Below are positions 32,905 through 43,326 of a stretch of 64,000 bases of DNA, piece by piece. This DNA is from JAWKTV01 sp041398905. GTDB taxonomy: Bacteria > Planctomycetota > Planctomycetia > Planctomycetales > Planctomycetaceae. The notes beneath the pieces are model-generated. The model saw nothing but the letters and a program-made list of their open reading frames with translations, had not been told where the DNA came from and ran no database searches. Position numbers and translations under genes: made by a program. Each line of letters starts with the position of its first letter. Position 1 is the stretch's first letter. The stretch covers positions 334,390 through 398,389 of the forward strand of contig JAWKTV010000003.1 of the NCBI GenBank assembly GCA_041398905.1, in the 5' to 3' direction.

Positions 32905-34328
32905 ATGTCTTCTCCCGTTGCCAACGCCTCGATACCTCCAAAGTCAGCGGAGGCAGCGCCCGGTCAGGCGTTCATCCCCTACGAACGATTTCTGGACTGC
33001 GTGCATTGCGGGCTCTGTACCTCGGCCTGCCCGACGTATCTGGAGACCGGCGACGAGAACGACTCGCCACGAGGACGCATCTACCTGATGCGGGCGATCA
33101 CCGACGGCCGGCTGACAGCGGAGCCTGCGGTGACGCGGCACCTCGACCTCTGCCTCGACTGTCGCAGTTGCGAAACCGCCTGCCCCTCCGGGGTGCAGTA
33201 CGGTCGGCTCATCGAGCCGTTCCGGGCGTCGCTGGCAAACGGCGTCCTGCCGGCGTCGGACGGTCCGCAGACCAAACGTGGTTCACAGCAGGCGAAGGGC
33301 CCAACAGGTCGCGGCTGGTTCGAACGAATCGTCCTGCATGGACTCTTTCCCTACCCGGGTCGACTCCGCGTGAGCCTGACGCTGGCGCGCTGGTCGCAGA
33401 AGCTCGGGCTGGACCGGCTCGCGGACAAGCTCGGCATAATCGGCTGGCTGCCGACGAAGCTGCAACGCATGCATCGCCTGCTGCCGCGCCTGCAGTCGTC
33501 GCCACCGCCGCTTCCAGAACGGCTCCCCGCATTGACCCGCAGTGACGACCGCGCCAACGGCTTCGCCGAACTGGCCGAGCCTCGGGCGCGTGTGATGCTG
33601 TTTATCGGCTGCGTTGCCGACGCGATGTTTCGCGACGTCCATTGGGCGACCGCGCAGGTGCTGCAGGCGAACGGCTGCGAAGTGCTGAGTCCGCGAGGGC
33701 AGGTCTGTTGCGGTGCGATCCATTATCACAGCGGGGCGGCAGAGCCGGCGCTGCGACTGGCTCAACAGAACGCTGATTGTCTCCCGGCGAACGTGGACGC
33801 AATCATCGTCAACGTGGCCGGCTGTGGTTCGATGCTGAAGGACTATCCGCACATGGCCGAAGAGGCTGGCGGGAGCGGCGCATACCTGGTGGACGAGTTG
33901 AACCGCTTCTCCGCGAAGGTGCGGGATGTGCACGAGTTTTTGCGCTGCCGGGCCCGTCCCGCCGACCGAGCCTGTATCGCTGGTGGCGACGTACCACGAT
34001 GCCTGCCACCTGTGTCATGCAACAGGTTCGGGAACAGCCGCGGCAACTGCTCGCGATGATCCCCGGTCTCGAGTTGCGACCGCTCGCCGAATCCGACATC
34101 TGCTGCGGAGCGGCGGGGAGCTACAACCTGACGGAGCCGGAGATGGCGGATCGCCTTGGCCGCCGCAAGGTCGAGAACATCCGACGATCGGGTGCGAACG
34201 CCGTGCTGTCGGCGAACGCGGGCTGCACTCTGCAGCTCCAGTCGATGCTGGCGTCGACGGGCGAGCCGCTGCCCGTCTACCACCCGATGCAACTCCTCGC
34301 CCGCAGCTACGGCTTTGCGGCGAAGTGA
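32905..34328 (+). CDS. glcF: Glycolate oxidase iron-sulfur subunit GlcF (frameshifted)
   Basis: Electron-transfer subunit of glycolate/lactate-type oxidases. Two 4Fe-4S sites appear near the N-terminus: DCVHCGLCTSACPTYLETG (about residues 31-49) and LDLCLDCRSCETACPSG (about 80-96). The two C-terminal CCG domains follow: VCCGAIHYHSGA (about residue 270) and, in another frame, ICCGAAGSYNLTEPEMADRL. Between them the frame changes near 33950 (VATYHDACHLCHATG lies in a second frame) and near 34020. The final frame ends YHPMQLLARSYGFAAK at 34328. Length of about 475 codons is normal. No glcD/glcE is adjacent. The PPC gene is divergent from it. Confidence 0.87.
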
Positions 34329-34698
34329 CCATTCGGCCCCGGCGGAAAGCTTCGCGCGCCTGATTAAATCCTGTTCAGCCTGATGGGAATTTGGACAGTA
34401 ATTGTCCGCGCGGCGCCGCTGTGCCGATTGCAGCAAGTCCGGCGGATTCCGCTGGTTGAGTCAAAGAGTCGACGGTGGACCTTCGAAGGACAATTCTGGC
34501 ACGCGGCTTGCGGAACATGATGAACCGTGGCGAATGGCTGTTGCCCGCCAAAACCAAGGTTCATTCATCTTCCATGCCTGCCGCTGCCGTTGAGGGTCAC
34601 TTGCTTGTACCGACCGGTGGCGTGCTGGCATCACGCACCCTGGGTTCAAGGAGCGACAACTGCAAAACAGGACACCGAAGCGAAGCTGGATTTGGAGC
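34329..34698 (+). other. Intergenic region between glcF and the HtrA-type gene
   Basis: About 370 bp. Short open frames exist on both strands but none has motifs or joins the downstream gene; in the frame of the protease a TGA closes the reading about 110 bp before its ATG. Presumably it holds the protease promoter. Confidence 0.4.
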
Positions 34699-36192
34699 AT
34701 GGGCATCGGAGCCTGCGGACTGGCCGCAGTGGCTGCCGGCTCATCATTGTGGGGCACGGGTCACGGGCTGACTCGGGCAGAGACGCCGGCACCATCTGCG
34801 GCCATCGCGTCGGCACAGGATCTCTCCACCGCGTTCCGGCGTGCGTCGGAAACGGTCATTCCGTCGGTCGTCACCATTCGGTCCGTCCAGACGGCGAGTA
34901 CGTTGCGAACTCCCGGTCAACAGGGCGAGCTGCCGGAAGGCTTCCCGGATGATCTTTCTCCCCTGCTGAAGCGGTTCTTTGGCGATGACCTCTCGGGCGT
35001 GCAGCCGCGATTGGAACTGCGTTCGCCGCAGCTCCCGCAGAAGCAGGGGACCGGTTCGGGCGTGATCATCGACTCGAAAGGGGTGATCCTCACCAACAAC
35101 CATGTCGCCTCTGCCGGCGAAGTTCGGGTGACGTTGCACGATGGTCGTGAGTTCGAAGCGACCGAGGTGCTGACGGACCCCAAGACCGACCTTGCGCTGA
35201 TCCGGATCGAAGGGGCGGGTGAACTCCCCGCGGCCAAACTGGGAGACAGCGACATTCTGGAGATTGGAGACTGGGTGCTCGCGATCGGTGCTCCGTTCGG
35301 CCTGCAGGAGACTGTCACCGCCGGAATCATCTCCGCGAAGTCCCGAGGCGTCGGCATCACCGAGACCGAGGACTTTCTGCAGACCGACGCCGCGATCAAC
35401 CCGGGCAACAGCGGAGGGCCGCTGGTGAACCTGCGGGGCGAGGTGGTCGGCATCAACACCGCCATCTCGACACGCGGCGGCGGAAGCGACGGCATCGGCT
35501 TCGCGGTCCCCATCAATCTGGCCCGCTGGGTAAGCGATCAACTGGCCACCACCGGCACAGTTCAGCGAGCATTCCTCGGCGTCGGCATCCAGCAGGTGAC
35601 GAGCGACATCTCGCGGCAACTCGGCCTGACGACCGTACAGGGAGCGCTCATTAGCGATGTCCAGTCGGGCTCCGCCGCCGAGCAGGCGGGGCTGACCGCT
35701 GGCGATGTCGTGATCGAGTTCGACGGTCGGCCGGTCGACAGCCCGCGGAAGCTGCAGAACCTCGTCGAACGTGCCAACCTCGGCGAGAAGCACTCGGTCA
35801 CGATTGTCCGCGATGGCCAACGGCGGACGATCGAGGTTGATCTGCAGCAACGGCAGGACACCATCGCCGCCAGCGACACCAGCGTGACCAGGCGGACTCC
35901 AACCTCCCAGTTCGACGAGCTGGGGCTGGACGTCTCCGAGCTGACATCGGACATCGCCAGCCAGCTGGGCGTGCAGGACGTCTCGGGAGTGGTGATCACC
36001 GATGTACAGCCCGGAAGCATCGCCGCCACCGTCGGACTGGAAGCCGGGATGGTCATCACACGAGTCGGCACCCGCCCGGTGCAACGACTGACCGACTTCC
36101 ATGAGGCGACCCAGGATGCGAATCTGGACGACGGTGTGCTACTGCTGGTGCGGACCAGCGAAGGCTCGCGCTTCGTCGTCCTGAAGAAGTAA
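34699..36192 (+). CDS. HtrA/DegP-type periplasmic serine protease with two PDZ domains
   Basis: 497 residues, intact. A hydrophobic N-terminus (GACGLAAVAAGSSLWG) acts as signal or anchor; the in-frame upstream codons KRSWIWS suggest a slightly earlier non-ATG start is possible. Chymotrypsin-fold triad: His135 (LTNNHVASAG), Asp164 (KTDLALIRI) and Ser238 (NPGNSGGPLV). PDZ1 is about 280-375 (FLGVGIQQVTSD, AEQAGLTAGDVVIEFDG) and PDZ2 about 395-490 (GVVITDVQPGSIAATVGLEA). HtrA proteins degrade or refold misfolded envelope proteins. It is monocistronic by context, flanked by a convergent DUF1571 gene. Confidence 0.95.
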   Translation: MGIGACGLAAVAAGSSLWGTGHGLTRAETPAPSAAIASAQDLSTAFRRASETVIPSVVTIRSVQTASTLRTPGQQGELPEGFPDDLSPLLKRFFGDDLSGVQPRLELRSPQLPQKQGTGSGVIIDSKGVILTNNHVASAGEVRVTLHDGREFEATEVLTDPKTDLALIRIEGAGELPAAKLGDSDILEIGDWVLAIGAPFGLQETVTAGIISAKSRGVGITETEDFLQTDAAINPGNSGGPLVNLRGEVVGINTAISTRGGGSDGIGFAVPINLARWVSDQLATTGTVQRAFLGVGIQQVTSDISRQLGLTTVQGALISDVQSGSAAEQAGLTAGDVVIEFDGRPVDSPRKLQNLVERANLGEKHSVTIVRDGQRRTIEVDLQQRQDTIAASDTSVTRRTPTSQFDELGLDVSELTSDIASQLGVQDVSGVVITDVQPGSIAATVGLEAGMVITRVGTRPVQRLTDFHEATQDANLDDGVLLLVRTSEGSRFVVLKK

Positions 36193-36273
36193 AGCCTCAC
36201 CGCGGACGAACGCGCGGCATTCACCCGCCTCGATGCGATCGTCGATTAGCGACACACTCTCGACCCCGATGGT

Positions 36274-37114
36274 CTAGTAATTGTACTTCGGGTTCCTGGT
36301 GTCGAATTCGGTGTCGGTGTAGCCGACGTTCGTCCGCATGCCCATGTAGAAGTAGTCCTCGACCAGCACGGGCGAATCCCCCTTGCGGCTGGGGAAGTCG
36401 TAGTTCTGCACACGCACGGGCAGGTTCGTGCTGGCGTCGATGTACAGGCGGGTCATCTGGTAGACGACATCCGGATGCTTTCCGCCGTGTGACACCTCGA
36501 TCACCTTGCACGCCAGATCACCGATCTTCGCGTTCGGGTAGAAGTTGACCGTCGTGTCCGCGACCTTGGCTTCCTTCAGCCACTGGTCGATCAGCATTTC
36601 GAGCATCCGCTTCAGCCCCATGCGGGTGATGGGGTGCCGGCTTTCTTCGAGGGCCAGCTTCCCTTCCGGATCGATCGAAACCGTGCCGACCAGCGAGGCC
36701 AGACCCGTGTCGTGTACCTGCAACTGACCGTTGTAGTGATCGGGGCGATAGATCACTTCCCGCCCGGCGTGCGGCTCGACGAACTTCAAATAGATGCTGC
36801 GGCGACTCGCGATACTTCAGCTCCATTTTTCCGGAGAGCATCTTGCCGCCGACCATTTCGCTGCGGATCAGTATCGCCTGATAGTCGCGGACCTTCTCGA
36901 CTTCCGTCAGACTCTCGGCCGCGAGCTTCAGCGCGGGGACGATCGGATGCTGAGCCGGAGCTTCGGCGATTCGCGCGGCGATTTTGGTTTCGGCGGACGC
37001 GGTGGCGAGGAAGGCCGCACCGCTGCCCATTCCCGCGAGAGCCAGCGTGCCACGACGCAGAAAGCCGCGTCGATTCAAGAAGTGCAGGGCAGGCTTGGGG
37101 GTGTCGACAGGCAT
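36274..37114 (-). CDS. DUF1571 Tat-exported protein (frameshifted)
   Basis: A twin-arginine signal is clear: FLNRRGFLRRGTLALAGMGS with an A-x-A site (LATASAETK). The DUF1571 domain reads VEKVRDYQAILIRSEMVGGK, KMELKYRESPQHLF, then after an indel near 36795 KFVEPHAGREVIYRPDHYNG, GLKRMLEMLIDQWLKEAK, and RLYIDASTNLPVRVQNYDFP to the end NPKYNY. About 280 residues. The family is nearly planctomycete-specific, resembles LolA-type beta folds in pattern (lipoprotein-carrier-like), and has no proven role. Tat export implies folding or cofactor loading in the cytoplasm. Confidence 0.85.
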
Positions 37115-37406
37115 GGGCAGTGTCCTTCCTTGGAACGCTCGAATTTGACAGTCCTCAGTCGCTTCATCGGCGCGACCGTCGGCGAGGCACGATCCTCATC
37201 TGTCGATTCTGCCGATTCTCACAACCTGCGACGGCAGGCGCCCGCGCACTTTGACTGACGTGACCATCCAGTGCCCGGTGGCACCTTTCGCAGCTCCCCC
37301 GAGCGGACACCAGACAGCGCGAGTTGCGGGACCGTCCCGAGCGGCAGGATCCGCAGCAGTCACTCAGCCCTCCTGGATTGACACTCGTTCGATCGAACTC
37401 TTTCGA

Positions 37407-38536
37407 TCATTCCAGGTCGTCGATCGCCAGCGGCTGATCGGTCAGACGCAGGTACGTCACCGTACACAGCAGGCCCAGATAGGGACCGGCAAACACCATT
37501 CCCATCGGGACGAGCGACCCCGCGATCGCCACCCCGATCGCCACGAGCGCGATCAGCATGATCGTTCGAAGTTGTCCATCGACAGCCGCCAACCGCGAGA
37601 CACCGCCCCCACGGCATCGAGGTTCTCATCGATCATCGCGCGGGTCATCGTCCAGGAGATCATCATCAATAGCAAACCGGGGACGACCAGCAGCAGCAGC
37701 CCCAGGAACGTCATAAGGCCGATCAGAATCATCAGTAGAAACATCGATCCGAGGTAGCCGCTCCCCGCGCTGAACGCCGCGAACGCGTCGCCAATTCCGG
37801 GGCGCTCTCCGCGTGCCGCCTTGAAGTAGACGAAGTTCACCCCGACCGCAGCCAGGGCGGAGGTGAAGGCGATCGCGGGCGGAACGATCAACAGCGCGCC
37901 AACCCCCGTCGCGATGCCACAAATGAAGATCGGCAGGGAAACCGCGGAGATCGCCAGCGACAGCAGGAATGGGCCGATTACCACTGCGGCAAGGTCTTCC
38001 GAGTAGATCTTCCAAGTGTCGGACATCAGCCCGCCGATCGTCATCTGCTCTTCGGTGGCGACATGCGTGTCAGGCAGCGAGCGAACCTGTTGTCGCCCGT
38101 GGCGTCGCTGGCCACGACGCAGGAGCGTCGCCCCGCACGCGAAACATTCGCGATCCGAGAGCTGATTCTCTGCCCCGCAGGCTCGGCAGCGGCGACCGCG
38201 ACCGGAGGAGGCCGCGCTGTCCTGCTCGGCCTCGTCATCGAGCCACGCGTCGTCCCCGACGGTTCCCATCAGGCTGCGAGGCTGGACCGATTCGCCCGGA
38301 ACCACATCTCGTTCGTCGAGCGCGTCGCTGTGGTCGCCATCCGCCGCGACTTCATCCTCGATGCCGTCGAACTCCTCCGGGTCGTCAGCACCGGAGGTCG
38401 CGGTGTTGCCGAGTTGATGTGGAAACGGCACCCAAATCCGCTCGCCGCACGCCGGACATTTCGCACTCATGCCCGCTTTGTCGTCGGGAGTGCGCAGGCG
38501 ATGATGGCAGTGGGGACAGTCGAACTCGATTGGCAC
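37407..38536 (-). CDS. Zinc-ribbon membrane protein (frameshifted near the C-terminus)
   Basis: A GTG start at 38536 behind GGGAG is preferred over the ATG at 38590 because it begins directly at the zinc ribbon PIEFDCPHCHHRLRTPDDKA with CPACGERIWVP (four Cys). An acidic linker follows, then a second CXXC pair (CRACGAENQLSDRECFACG) and a membrane domain of about five segments: VVIGPFLLSLAISAVSLPIF, then LLIVPPAIAFTSALAAVGVN, FLLMILIGLMTFLGLLLLVV and others. After RGWRLSMDNF an indel near 37570 moves the frame to RTIMLIALVAIGVAIAG and the end LAIDDLE. The layout matches planctomycete zinc-ribbon/DUF975-like membrane proteins of unknown function. Confidence 0.75.
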
Positions 38537-38657
38537 CAGTGGCTCCCGATGCGGCGTGCATGATGCAGGGTGTTCGTCCGTGACGAGCAAATCTTGAGCA
38601 CAATCCTGACAATTATGGCGTCGATCCCGGCGGGTCGACCAGGGCGGCTTAGGTCAA

Positions 38658-39413
38658 TCACCCGTCCGCGAGCACTTCCTCCATCACGTCGTCGGGAATG
38701 TTGTAGTTCGCCGTGACGTTCTGCACGTCGTCGTTATCCTCGAGAGCCTCGAGCAACTTGAGCACCTTGCGGCCATCCTCGGCGTTGAGGTCCACCACGT
38801 TCGCCGGGATGTAGCGAAACTCCGCCACTTCGGTCTCGATTCCCGCGGCCGCCAGAGCCTCGCTGACCTGCTGGAAGGAATCGACGGAACAGAGCACCTC
38901 GAAGCTCTCGCCGTCGGCGCGTACGTCATCCCCGCCCGCTTCCAGCGCCAGCTCAAACAACTGTTCCTCGGCGGCGGCCTTCTTGGAGACGGTGAAGTAC
39001 CCCTTTCGCTCAAACATCCAGCTCACGCAGCCGGTTGAGCCCAGGTTCCCGCCATGCACTTCAAAAATCTTCCGCATCTCCGGAGCGGTGCGGTTGCGGT
39101 TCTCGGTCAGGGCTTCCGCGATGACGGCGACGCCGCCGGGGCCGTAACCCTCATAGACCAACTCGGCGAAGTCCTCCGCACCCGACTCGCCGATCCCCCG
39201 CTTGATCGCCCGGTCGATATTGTCCTTGGGCATGCTGTTCTTGCGGGCCTTGTCGACGGCGTACCGCAGCGCGAGATTCGACGCCGGGTCGCCCCCGCCC
39301 CGCCTCGCGGCCGCCAGAATCGCGCGACTGAGCTTGCCGAACAGGTTGCCCCGCTTCTTGTCCGCGCGGCCCTTCTTGTGGACGATGTTCGCAAAATGGG
39401 AGTGACCAGCCAT
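38658..39413 (-). CDS. yebC: YebC/PmpR-family regulator
   Basis: 251 residues, intact, from the ATG at 39413: AGHSHFANIVHKKGRADKKR is the invariant family opening. Other landmarks are GGGDPASNLALRYAVDKARK, MPKDNIDRAIKRG and YEGYGPGGVAVIAEALTENR. YebC proteins bind DNA as regulators or, as shown more recently for some members, help ribosomes at proline stretches. The longer frame upstream of 39413 has no family similarity. Neighbours on the same strand are unrelated membrane proteins. Confidence 0.96.
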   Translation of the reverse strand: MAGHSHFANIVHKKGRADKKRGNLFGKLSRAILAAARRGGGDPASNLALRYAVDKARKNSMPKDNIDRAIKRGIGESGAEDFAELVYEGYGPGGVAVIAEALTENRNRTAPEMRKIFEVHGGNLGSTGCVSWMFERKGYFTVSKKAAAEEQLFELALEAGGDDVRADGESFEVLCSVDSFQQVSEALAAAGIETEVAEFRYIPANVVDLNAEDGRKVLKLLEALEDNDDVQNVTANYNIPDDVMEEVLADG

Positions 39414-39717
39414 GGTGTCCGTCTTTGACGCAGATGGAGTTTTGGATGTGTCTCGGTCGGCCCAACCGCATGAGTGGTGACCCCCATGTCGGCTTGGAGA
39501 ACGTGCAGAATACTCCGCCACCTGAGCCTGCCGCAAATGCGGTGTCGCTCAGCCGCTTCGTCACTCGAGCGTTTGGCCCTCGCGAGGCTGCTCCGCCGGG
39601 CAGGCGGCCGGCGAGTGCCAGTCGAATCTTCAGCGGCCGAGCGGGATCATTCGGCTCATCGACACTGCGATCTGACACGATCCGGGAGCGACGCTCGAAA
39701 CCTTTCTGCGTCCCTCG
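39414..39717. other. Intergenic region upstream of yebC
   Basis: About 300 bp between two co-oriented genes. It contains no supported gene, hairpin or repeat; it probably carries the yebC promoter. Confidence 0.4.
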
Positions 39718-40512
39718 TCAACGAGTTGACTCGGGGAGTCCCGTGGCCGGCAGGGCTGCGGAGCTGCCTCCGACGTCCGTGGTGACGGACGCCGGACCCG
39801 CTGCGTGGCCGGCGGCGGGAGCCGACTGCAGGATCATGATCTTCTGCCAGATCTTCCGGGCCAGGCTCGTCGTCAGGTTCTCGACCTCGTTGACCGCCGA
39901 AACCGATTGTTCGTCCGGGAAGTGCTGCACATACAGCACCGCGATCTTCCCGACGAGGGCCAGCATTTCACTGCAATAGTCGAGGTAGCGGTTCAGCTCG
40001 AATTCCGTCATCGTCCGCTTGGGAGACGAGGGGGTGTTTCGCCGACCAGAGGAGAGCCGCTCCGGATCCTTGGTGAGCTGGTGCATGTCGATGATGTGGG
40101 AAATCACCCGCAACTCATGAATCGCCTGCAACGCTCGGCGGCGTTTGAGCCGCGTTTCGATCGACACCAGAAAGAAGATGGTGACGCCAATCGCGAACAG
40201 GTTGTTGAGGCTCGCCTCCACCACCTGAATCAGGTCGCCCGCTTCTCGCGACCAGTTCGATTCGTGCAGGGCGGTCCAGCCGGCGCCGACCATCAGCACC
40301 AGCAACACGAGGATGACCGCGCTGGAAACGACCCGCACCCAGACGATCGGCCGGTCGATCTGTTCCGACCGCTGCTTCGCCTGCCGGGCAACCTCCAGAA
40401 GTTTCTGAGAAACATGATTTAACCCGGCTGCGGGGAACCGTTCCTTCACCCGCTTGGCGAGGACGGCGACCGTCTCCACGATGCGATCGGAATCGAGTTG
40501 CTGGTAGGGCAT
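39718..40512 (-). CDS. Conserved two-transmembrane protein of unknown function
   Basis: 264 residues, intact. Soluble helical N-terminus (ETVAVLAKRVKERFPAAG, LLEVARQAKQRSEQIDRP), two membrane segments (about residues 64-84, VSSAVILVLLVLMVGAGWTA; about 105-122, NNLFAIGVTIFFLVSIETRL), then a helical cytoplasmic domain (LQAIHELRVISHIIDMHQLT, ELNRYLDYCSEMLALVGKIA) and a low-complexity Ala-rich tail. No enzymatic motif. The HELRVISHIIDMHQLTKDP stretch with two His and acidic residues is the most conserved-looking part. Not recognised beyond hypothetical membrane protein. Confidence 0.75.
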   Translation of the reverse strand: MPYQQLDSDRIVETVAVLAKRVKERFPAAGLNHVSQKLLEVARQAKQRSEQIDRPIVWVRVVSSAVILVLLVLMVGAGWTALHESNWSREAGDLIQVVEASLNNLFAIGVTIFFLVSIETRLKRRRALQAIHELRVISHIIDMHQLTKDPERLSSGRRNTPSSPKRTMTEFELNRYLDYCSEMLALVGKIAVLYVQHFPDEQSVSAVNEVENLTTSLARKIWQKIMILQSAPAAGHAAGPASVTTDVGGSSAALPATGLPESTR

Positions 40513-40795
40513 AAACCTTTGTCAGTGGGGGAAAGTGAGCACGTTCTGGCTGCCGGGGAAAACGCGGCGGCGGCGATCATGGATCAAGGAATATTGAAGG
40601 ATTCCCGGTGCAATCACCAGAGAACCCCGCGTCGAACTCGTGTGATCAAGAGCCCCAGAGCCGACGACCTCTCTGCCGCGGGGGCAGCTTGGTGACCTGG
40701 GGGCTGGCGGGAGTCGTTACCACGATGTCACCCGCCAGCGACTCGGCACACGTTTCCGATCCGCCGACAGCGACGCCGGGCCGCGGTGTGCCTGC

Positions 40796-42199
40796 TCAGA
40801 ACCCGTCGCCGCCCGAGATGTTGATCGGGGCGCGGTCGCCGAACCGCATCTGGTTCTTCATCCAGACGAGGTTGACCGTGCCGATGGGGCCGTGGCGGTT
40901 CTTCGCGACGATCAGGTCCGCTTCGCCAGGGCGGTCCTCCGGGTCGTACGCCTCGGGGCGGTGCAGGAACATCACGATGTCCGCGTCCTGTTCGATCGCT
41001 CCCGACTCGCGCAGGTCGGCGAGTCGCGGACGCTTGTCCTCGCGCTGCTCGACGCCACGATTGAGCTGTGCGAGCGCCATCACGGGCAGGTCGAGATCCT
41101 TCGCCAGAAACTTGAGTCGACGGGTGATCGACGAAATCTGCTGCTCGCGCGGCTGGTTCTTGTCTTCCGGCTCGATGAGTTGCAGGTAATCGATGACGAC
41201 CAGCCCCAGCCCGTGACGCCGCTTGAGTCGCCGCGCGATGGCGGCGATCTGCGACATCGTGCGTCCAGCAGTATCGTCGATGTGCAGGTTGAGCGTTCTC
41301 AGGAAGTTCGCCCCCTCCTGCAGCGCATGCTGTTCGATCTCGTCCAGCTCCCCCTGCCTCAGTTTGTGCCCGTCGATCTTGGCGTGGATGCACAGCAGAC
41401 GTTCGGCCAGTTCGAGCCGCGACTGTTCAAGACTGAACAGCAGCACGCCCTCACCCGCCTCGGCGACGGAGAGGGCGAAGTTACAGACGAGCGCCGTTTT
41501 GCCCATCGCGGGACGAGCCGCGAGCACCAGCAACTCCGACGGCTGGAAGCCGCTGGTCATGTCGTCGAGACCGTGAAAGCCCGTAGGCGTGCCGCTGAGC
41601 GTTCCCTCCTGATCCATCCGCTGAAAGATTCGTTCAAACGTCGCGTTCAGGATCTCGCCGATCGCGATGCGGTCCAGCCCGCCTTGCTCTTCGGCGATCG
41701 AATACACCCGTTGCTCGGCCCGGGCGACGATGTCGTCCGCATTGTCCTGTCCGTGGTAGGCCTCTCGCAGCGAGTCGGTGCAGGCGATGATCAGGCTGCG
41801 CTGCAGTGACTTCTCACGGACGATCTTCGCGTAGTACTCGGCGTGCGCAGCGTGGGGCACCGCCTGCATGACGGTCAAAATCGCCGCCGGGCCGCCGATC
41901 TCGGCCAGCACTCCCCGCTTCTCAAGTTCGTGACCCAGCGTGACGGCGTCGATGCCGCGCACGCCCGCTTCGTACATGTCGTGAATCGCCTGAAACATCT
42001 GGCGATGCGCGTCGGCGTAGAAGTGCGGAGCCTGAATGTGCTGCAGCACCTCGTCGATCGCGTCCGCCGACGAGAGAATGCTGCCAAGTACGCTGCGTTC
42101 CGCCTCCAGGTCCTGCGGAGGAACCCGTTCCAGCAACTGCTCCGCCGACTCTTCGGGAGTCTTTTTCCTCGAGCCGGTCTTGCCATTCGCCGCCGCCAT
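40796..42199 (-). CDS. dnaB: Replicative DNA helicase DnaB
   Basis: 467 residues from the ATG at 42199 (a 14-residue upstream extension is unlikely). N-terminal domain: PQDLEAERSVLGSILSSADA. RecA-like C-terminal domain: TGFHGLDDMTSGFQPSELLV, P-loop AARPAMGKTALVCNFA, VIDYLQLIEP (Walker B), ISSITRRLKFLAKDLDLPVM, ALAQLNRGVEQREDKRP and SGAIEQDADIVMFLHR. DnaB forms the hexameric replication-fork helicase. It ends the rpsF-ssb-rplI-dnaB order found in many bacteria, but a 500-bp gap with a hairpin and a repeat element separates it from rplI, so it probably has its own promoter. Confidence 0.97.
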   Translation of the reverse strand: MAAANGKTGSRKKTPEESAEQLLERVPPQDLEAERSVLGSILSSADAIDEVLQHIQAPHFYADAHRQMFQAIHDMYEAGVRGIDAVTLGHELEKRGVLAEIGGPAAILTVMQAVPHAAHAEYYAKIVREKSLQRSLIIACTDSLREAYHGQDNADDIVARAEQRVYSIAEEQGGLDRIAIGEILNATFERIFQRMDQEGTLSGTPTGFHGLDDMTSGFQPSELLVLAARPAMGKTALVCNFALSVAEAGEGVLLFSLEQSRLELAERLLCIHAKIDGHKLRQGELDEIEQHALQEGANFLRTLNLHIDDTAGRTMSQIAAIARRLKRRHGLGLVVIDYLQLIEPEDKNQPREQQISSITRRLKFLAKDLDLPVMALAQLNRGVEQREDKRPRLADLRESGAIEQDADIVMFLHRPEAYDPEDRPGEADLIVAKNRHGPIGTVNLVWMKNQMRFGDRAPINISGGDGF

Positions 42200-42439
42200 T
42201 CCGTCCTCCGTGCGTCTGGTGATGCGGCGCAGCCGCCGCATCTCCGGGGGTCAATTCCTCGATTGTGATCGCCGCTCCGGGCGACGCAACCGACTCAATC
42301 GCAGACCATCTATCGACCGACGGAAAACGGGCGAACCGGCCTGCACGACCCGTTCACAAGCTGTGTATGGTTGGCAGCGGCGAAGCAACGGCGGCCGCAC
42401 GCGATAACCTCGGGCAGCCGCCTTATCACAATGGATCGA

Positions 42440-42560
42440 TGAACTGCCAGTGGCGGGGGCGCCCCGACAGCGGAAGCCCCCAATGTTGCACGCATCCCCA
42501 CCGGGGGCTCCCTGGAGCGTTCCCGCCACATCACCCATATCGCGTATCCGGGTCTCCCTG
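42440..42560 (-). repeat. Dispersed palindromic repeat, copy A
   Basis: Arms GTGGCGGG ... CCCGCCAC enclose GGAAGCCCCC ... GGGGGCTCC around the loop core ATGTTGCACGCATCCCC. The right end is CCGGGTCTCCCTG (42548-42560), the reverse complement of the left end of copies B and C. The left terminal repeat is missing here. It sits between dnaB and rplI. Confidence 0.7.
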
Positions 42561-42588
42561 ACGCGACAACAGCGATCGTCGGAAACGT

Positions 42589-42623
42589 CAGCATCCCGTT
42601 AGCTGCAAGCTGACGGGATGCTG
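42589..42623 (-). terminator. Hairpin downstream of rplI
   Basis: A perfect stem CAGCATCCCGT (42589-42599) / ACGGGATGCTG (42613-42623) has an inner AGCT-GCA-AGCT stem-loop. Read on the minus strand it lies 82 nt beyond the rplI stop and is followed by ACGTTTCC, only a weak T-tract. Likely the transcription end of rpsF-ssb-rplI. Confidence 0.55.
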
Positions 42624-42704
42624 CGCAAATCGACGATGTGTCAGCGAACCGACAGGCTGTGCCCGAACAGGGCGACAAGCGGTCGTCGCAATGGAACGGC
42701 CTGG

Positions 42705-43211
42705 TTAGCTGATCGAAGCGACCGGCACGACCCACACTTTGACCTCGGTTCCGACGCCCTCGTGCAGCTCGATCCGCACGGTGTACATGCCCAGCTCCTT
42801 CAGCGGGCCGTCGAGCTTCACGTGATCCGGCTCAACAGGGTAGTTGGCGGCCTTGAGGGCAGCGCTAATCTCACGGGCACCAATCGAGCCGTACAGATGG
42901 CCCTCGTCGGTCGCGTTCGCTTCCAACGTGACGCTGTACTTGCCAACTTCGGCGGCGGTCTTCTTCAGCGTCGCCAATCGGGCGTCCGTGACCGCCTGCT
43001 GGCGCTGGCGGTGCAGCTCGACGGTCCGCTTGTTCGCTTCGGTCGCGATGGTCCCCAGACCGTGGGGCAGCAGATAGTTCCGGGCATAGCCCGGCTTCAC
43101 GCGGACGATTTCACCCTGCTTGCCCAGCGAGGGAATGTTCTCCGTCAGCAGCAGCTCGACACCACTGCGTCGGTCGGCCGACCGCACCCGTTCCGGACGC
43201 TTGCTCACCAT
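42705..43211 (-). CDS. rplI: 50S ribosomal protein L9
   Basis: 168 residues, intact. The core begins GVELLLTENIPSLGKQGEIV and continues RVKPGYARNYLLPHGLGTIA, the L9 N-domain signature. The C-terminal domain has NATDEGHLYGSIGAREISAA and KELGMYTVRIELHEGV. There are about 17 extra residues (VSKRPERVRSADRRS) before the usual start; a start nearer VELLLTEN is not offered by an ATG or GTG with a clear ribosome site, so the extension may be real. It belongs to the rpsF-ssb-rplI operon; rpsR is absent from it. Confidence 0.96.
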   Translation of the reverse strand: MVSKRPERVRSADRRSGVELLLTENIPSLGKQGEIVRVKPGYARNYLLPHGLGTIATEANKRTVELHRQRQQAVTDARLATLKKTAAEVGKYSVTLEANATDEGHLYGSIGAREISAALKAANYPVEPDHVKLDGPLKELGMYTVRIELHEGVGTEVKVWVVPVASIS

Positions 43212-43326
43212 GATCTCACCAAGTCTTCAAAAGATGAAACGTTGCTCGTCACGCGGGCAGTGTCGCCCGTTGTCTGCATGGATGTAAACACGAATCTTGA
43301 ACAGCGGCACGCGCCTCGCCGACCGC

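Noticed and set aside
34744..36102. 452-codon minus-strand frame
   Set aside because: Antisense shadow of the HtrA-type protease, whose catalytic triad and PDZ domains are clear.
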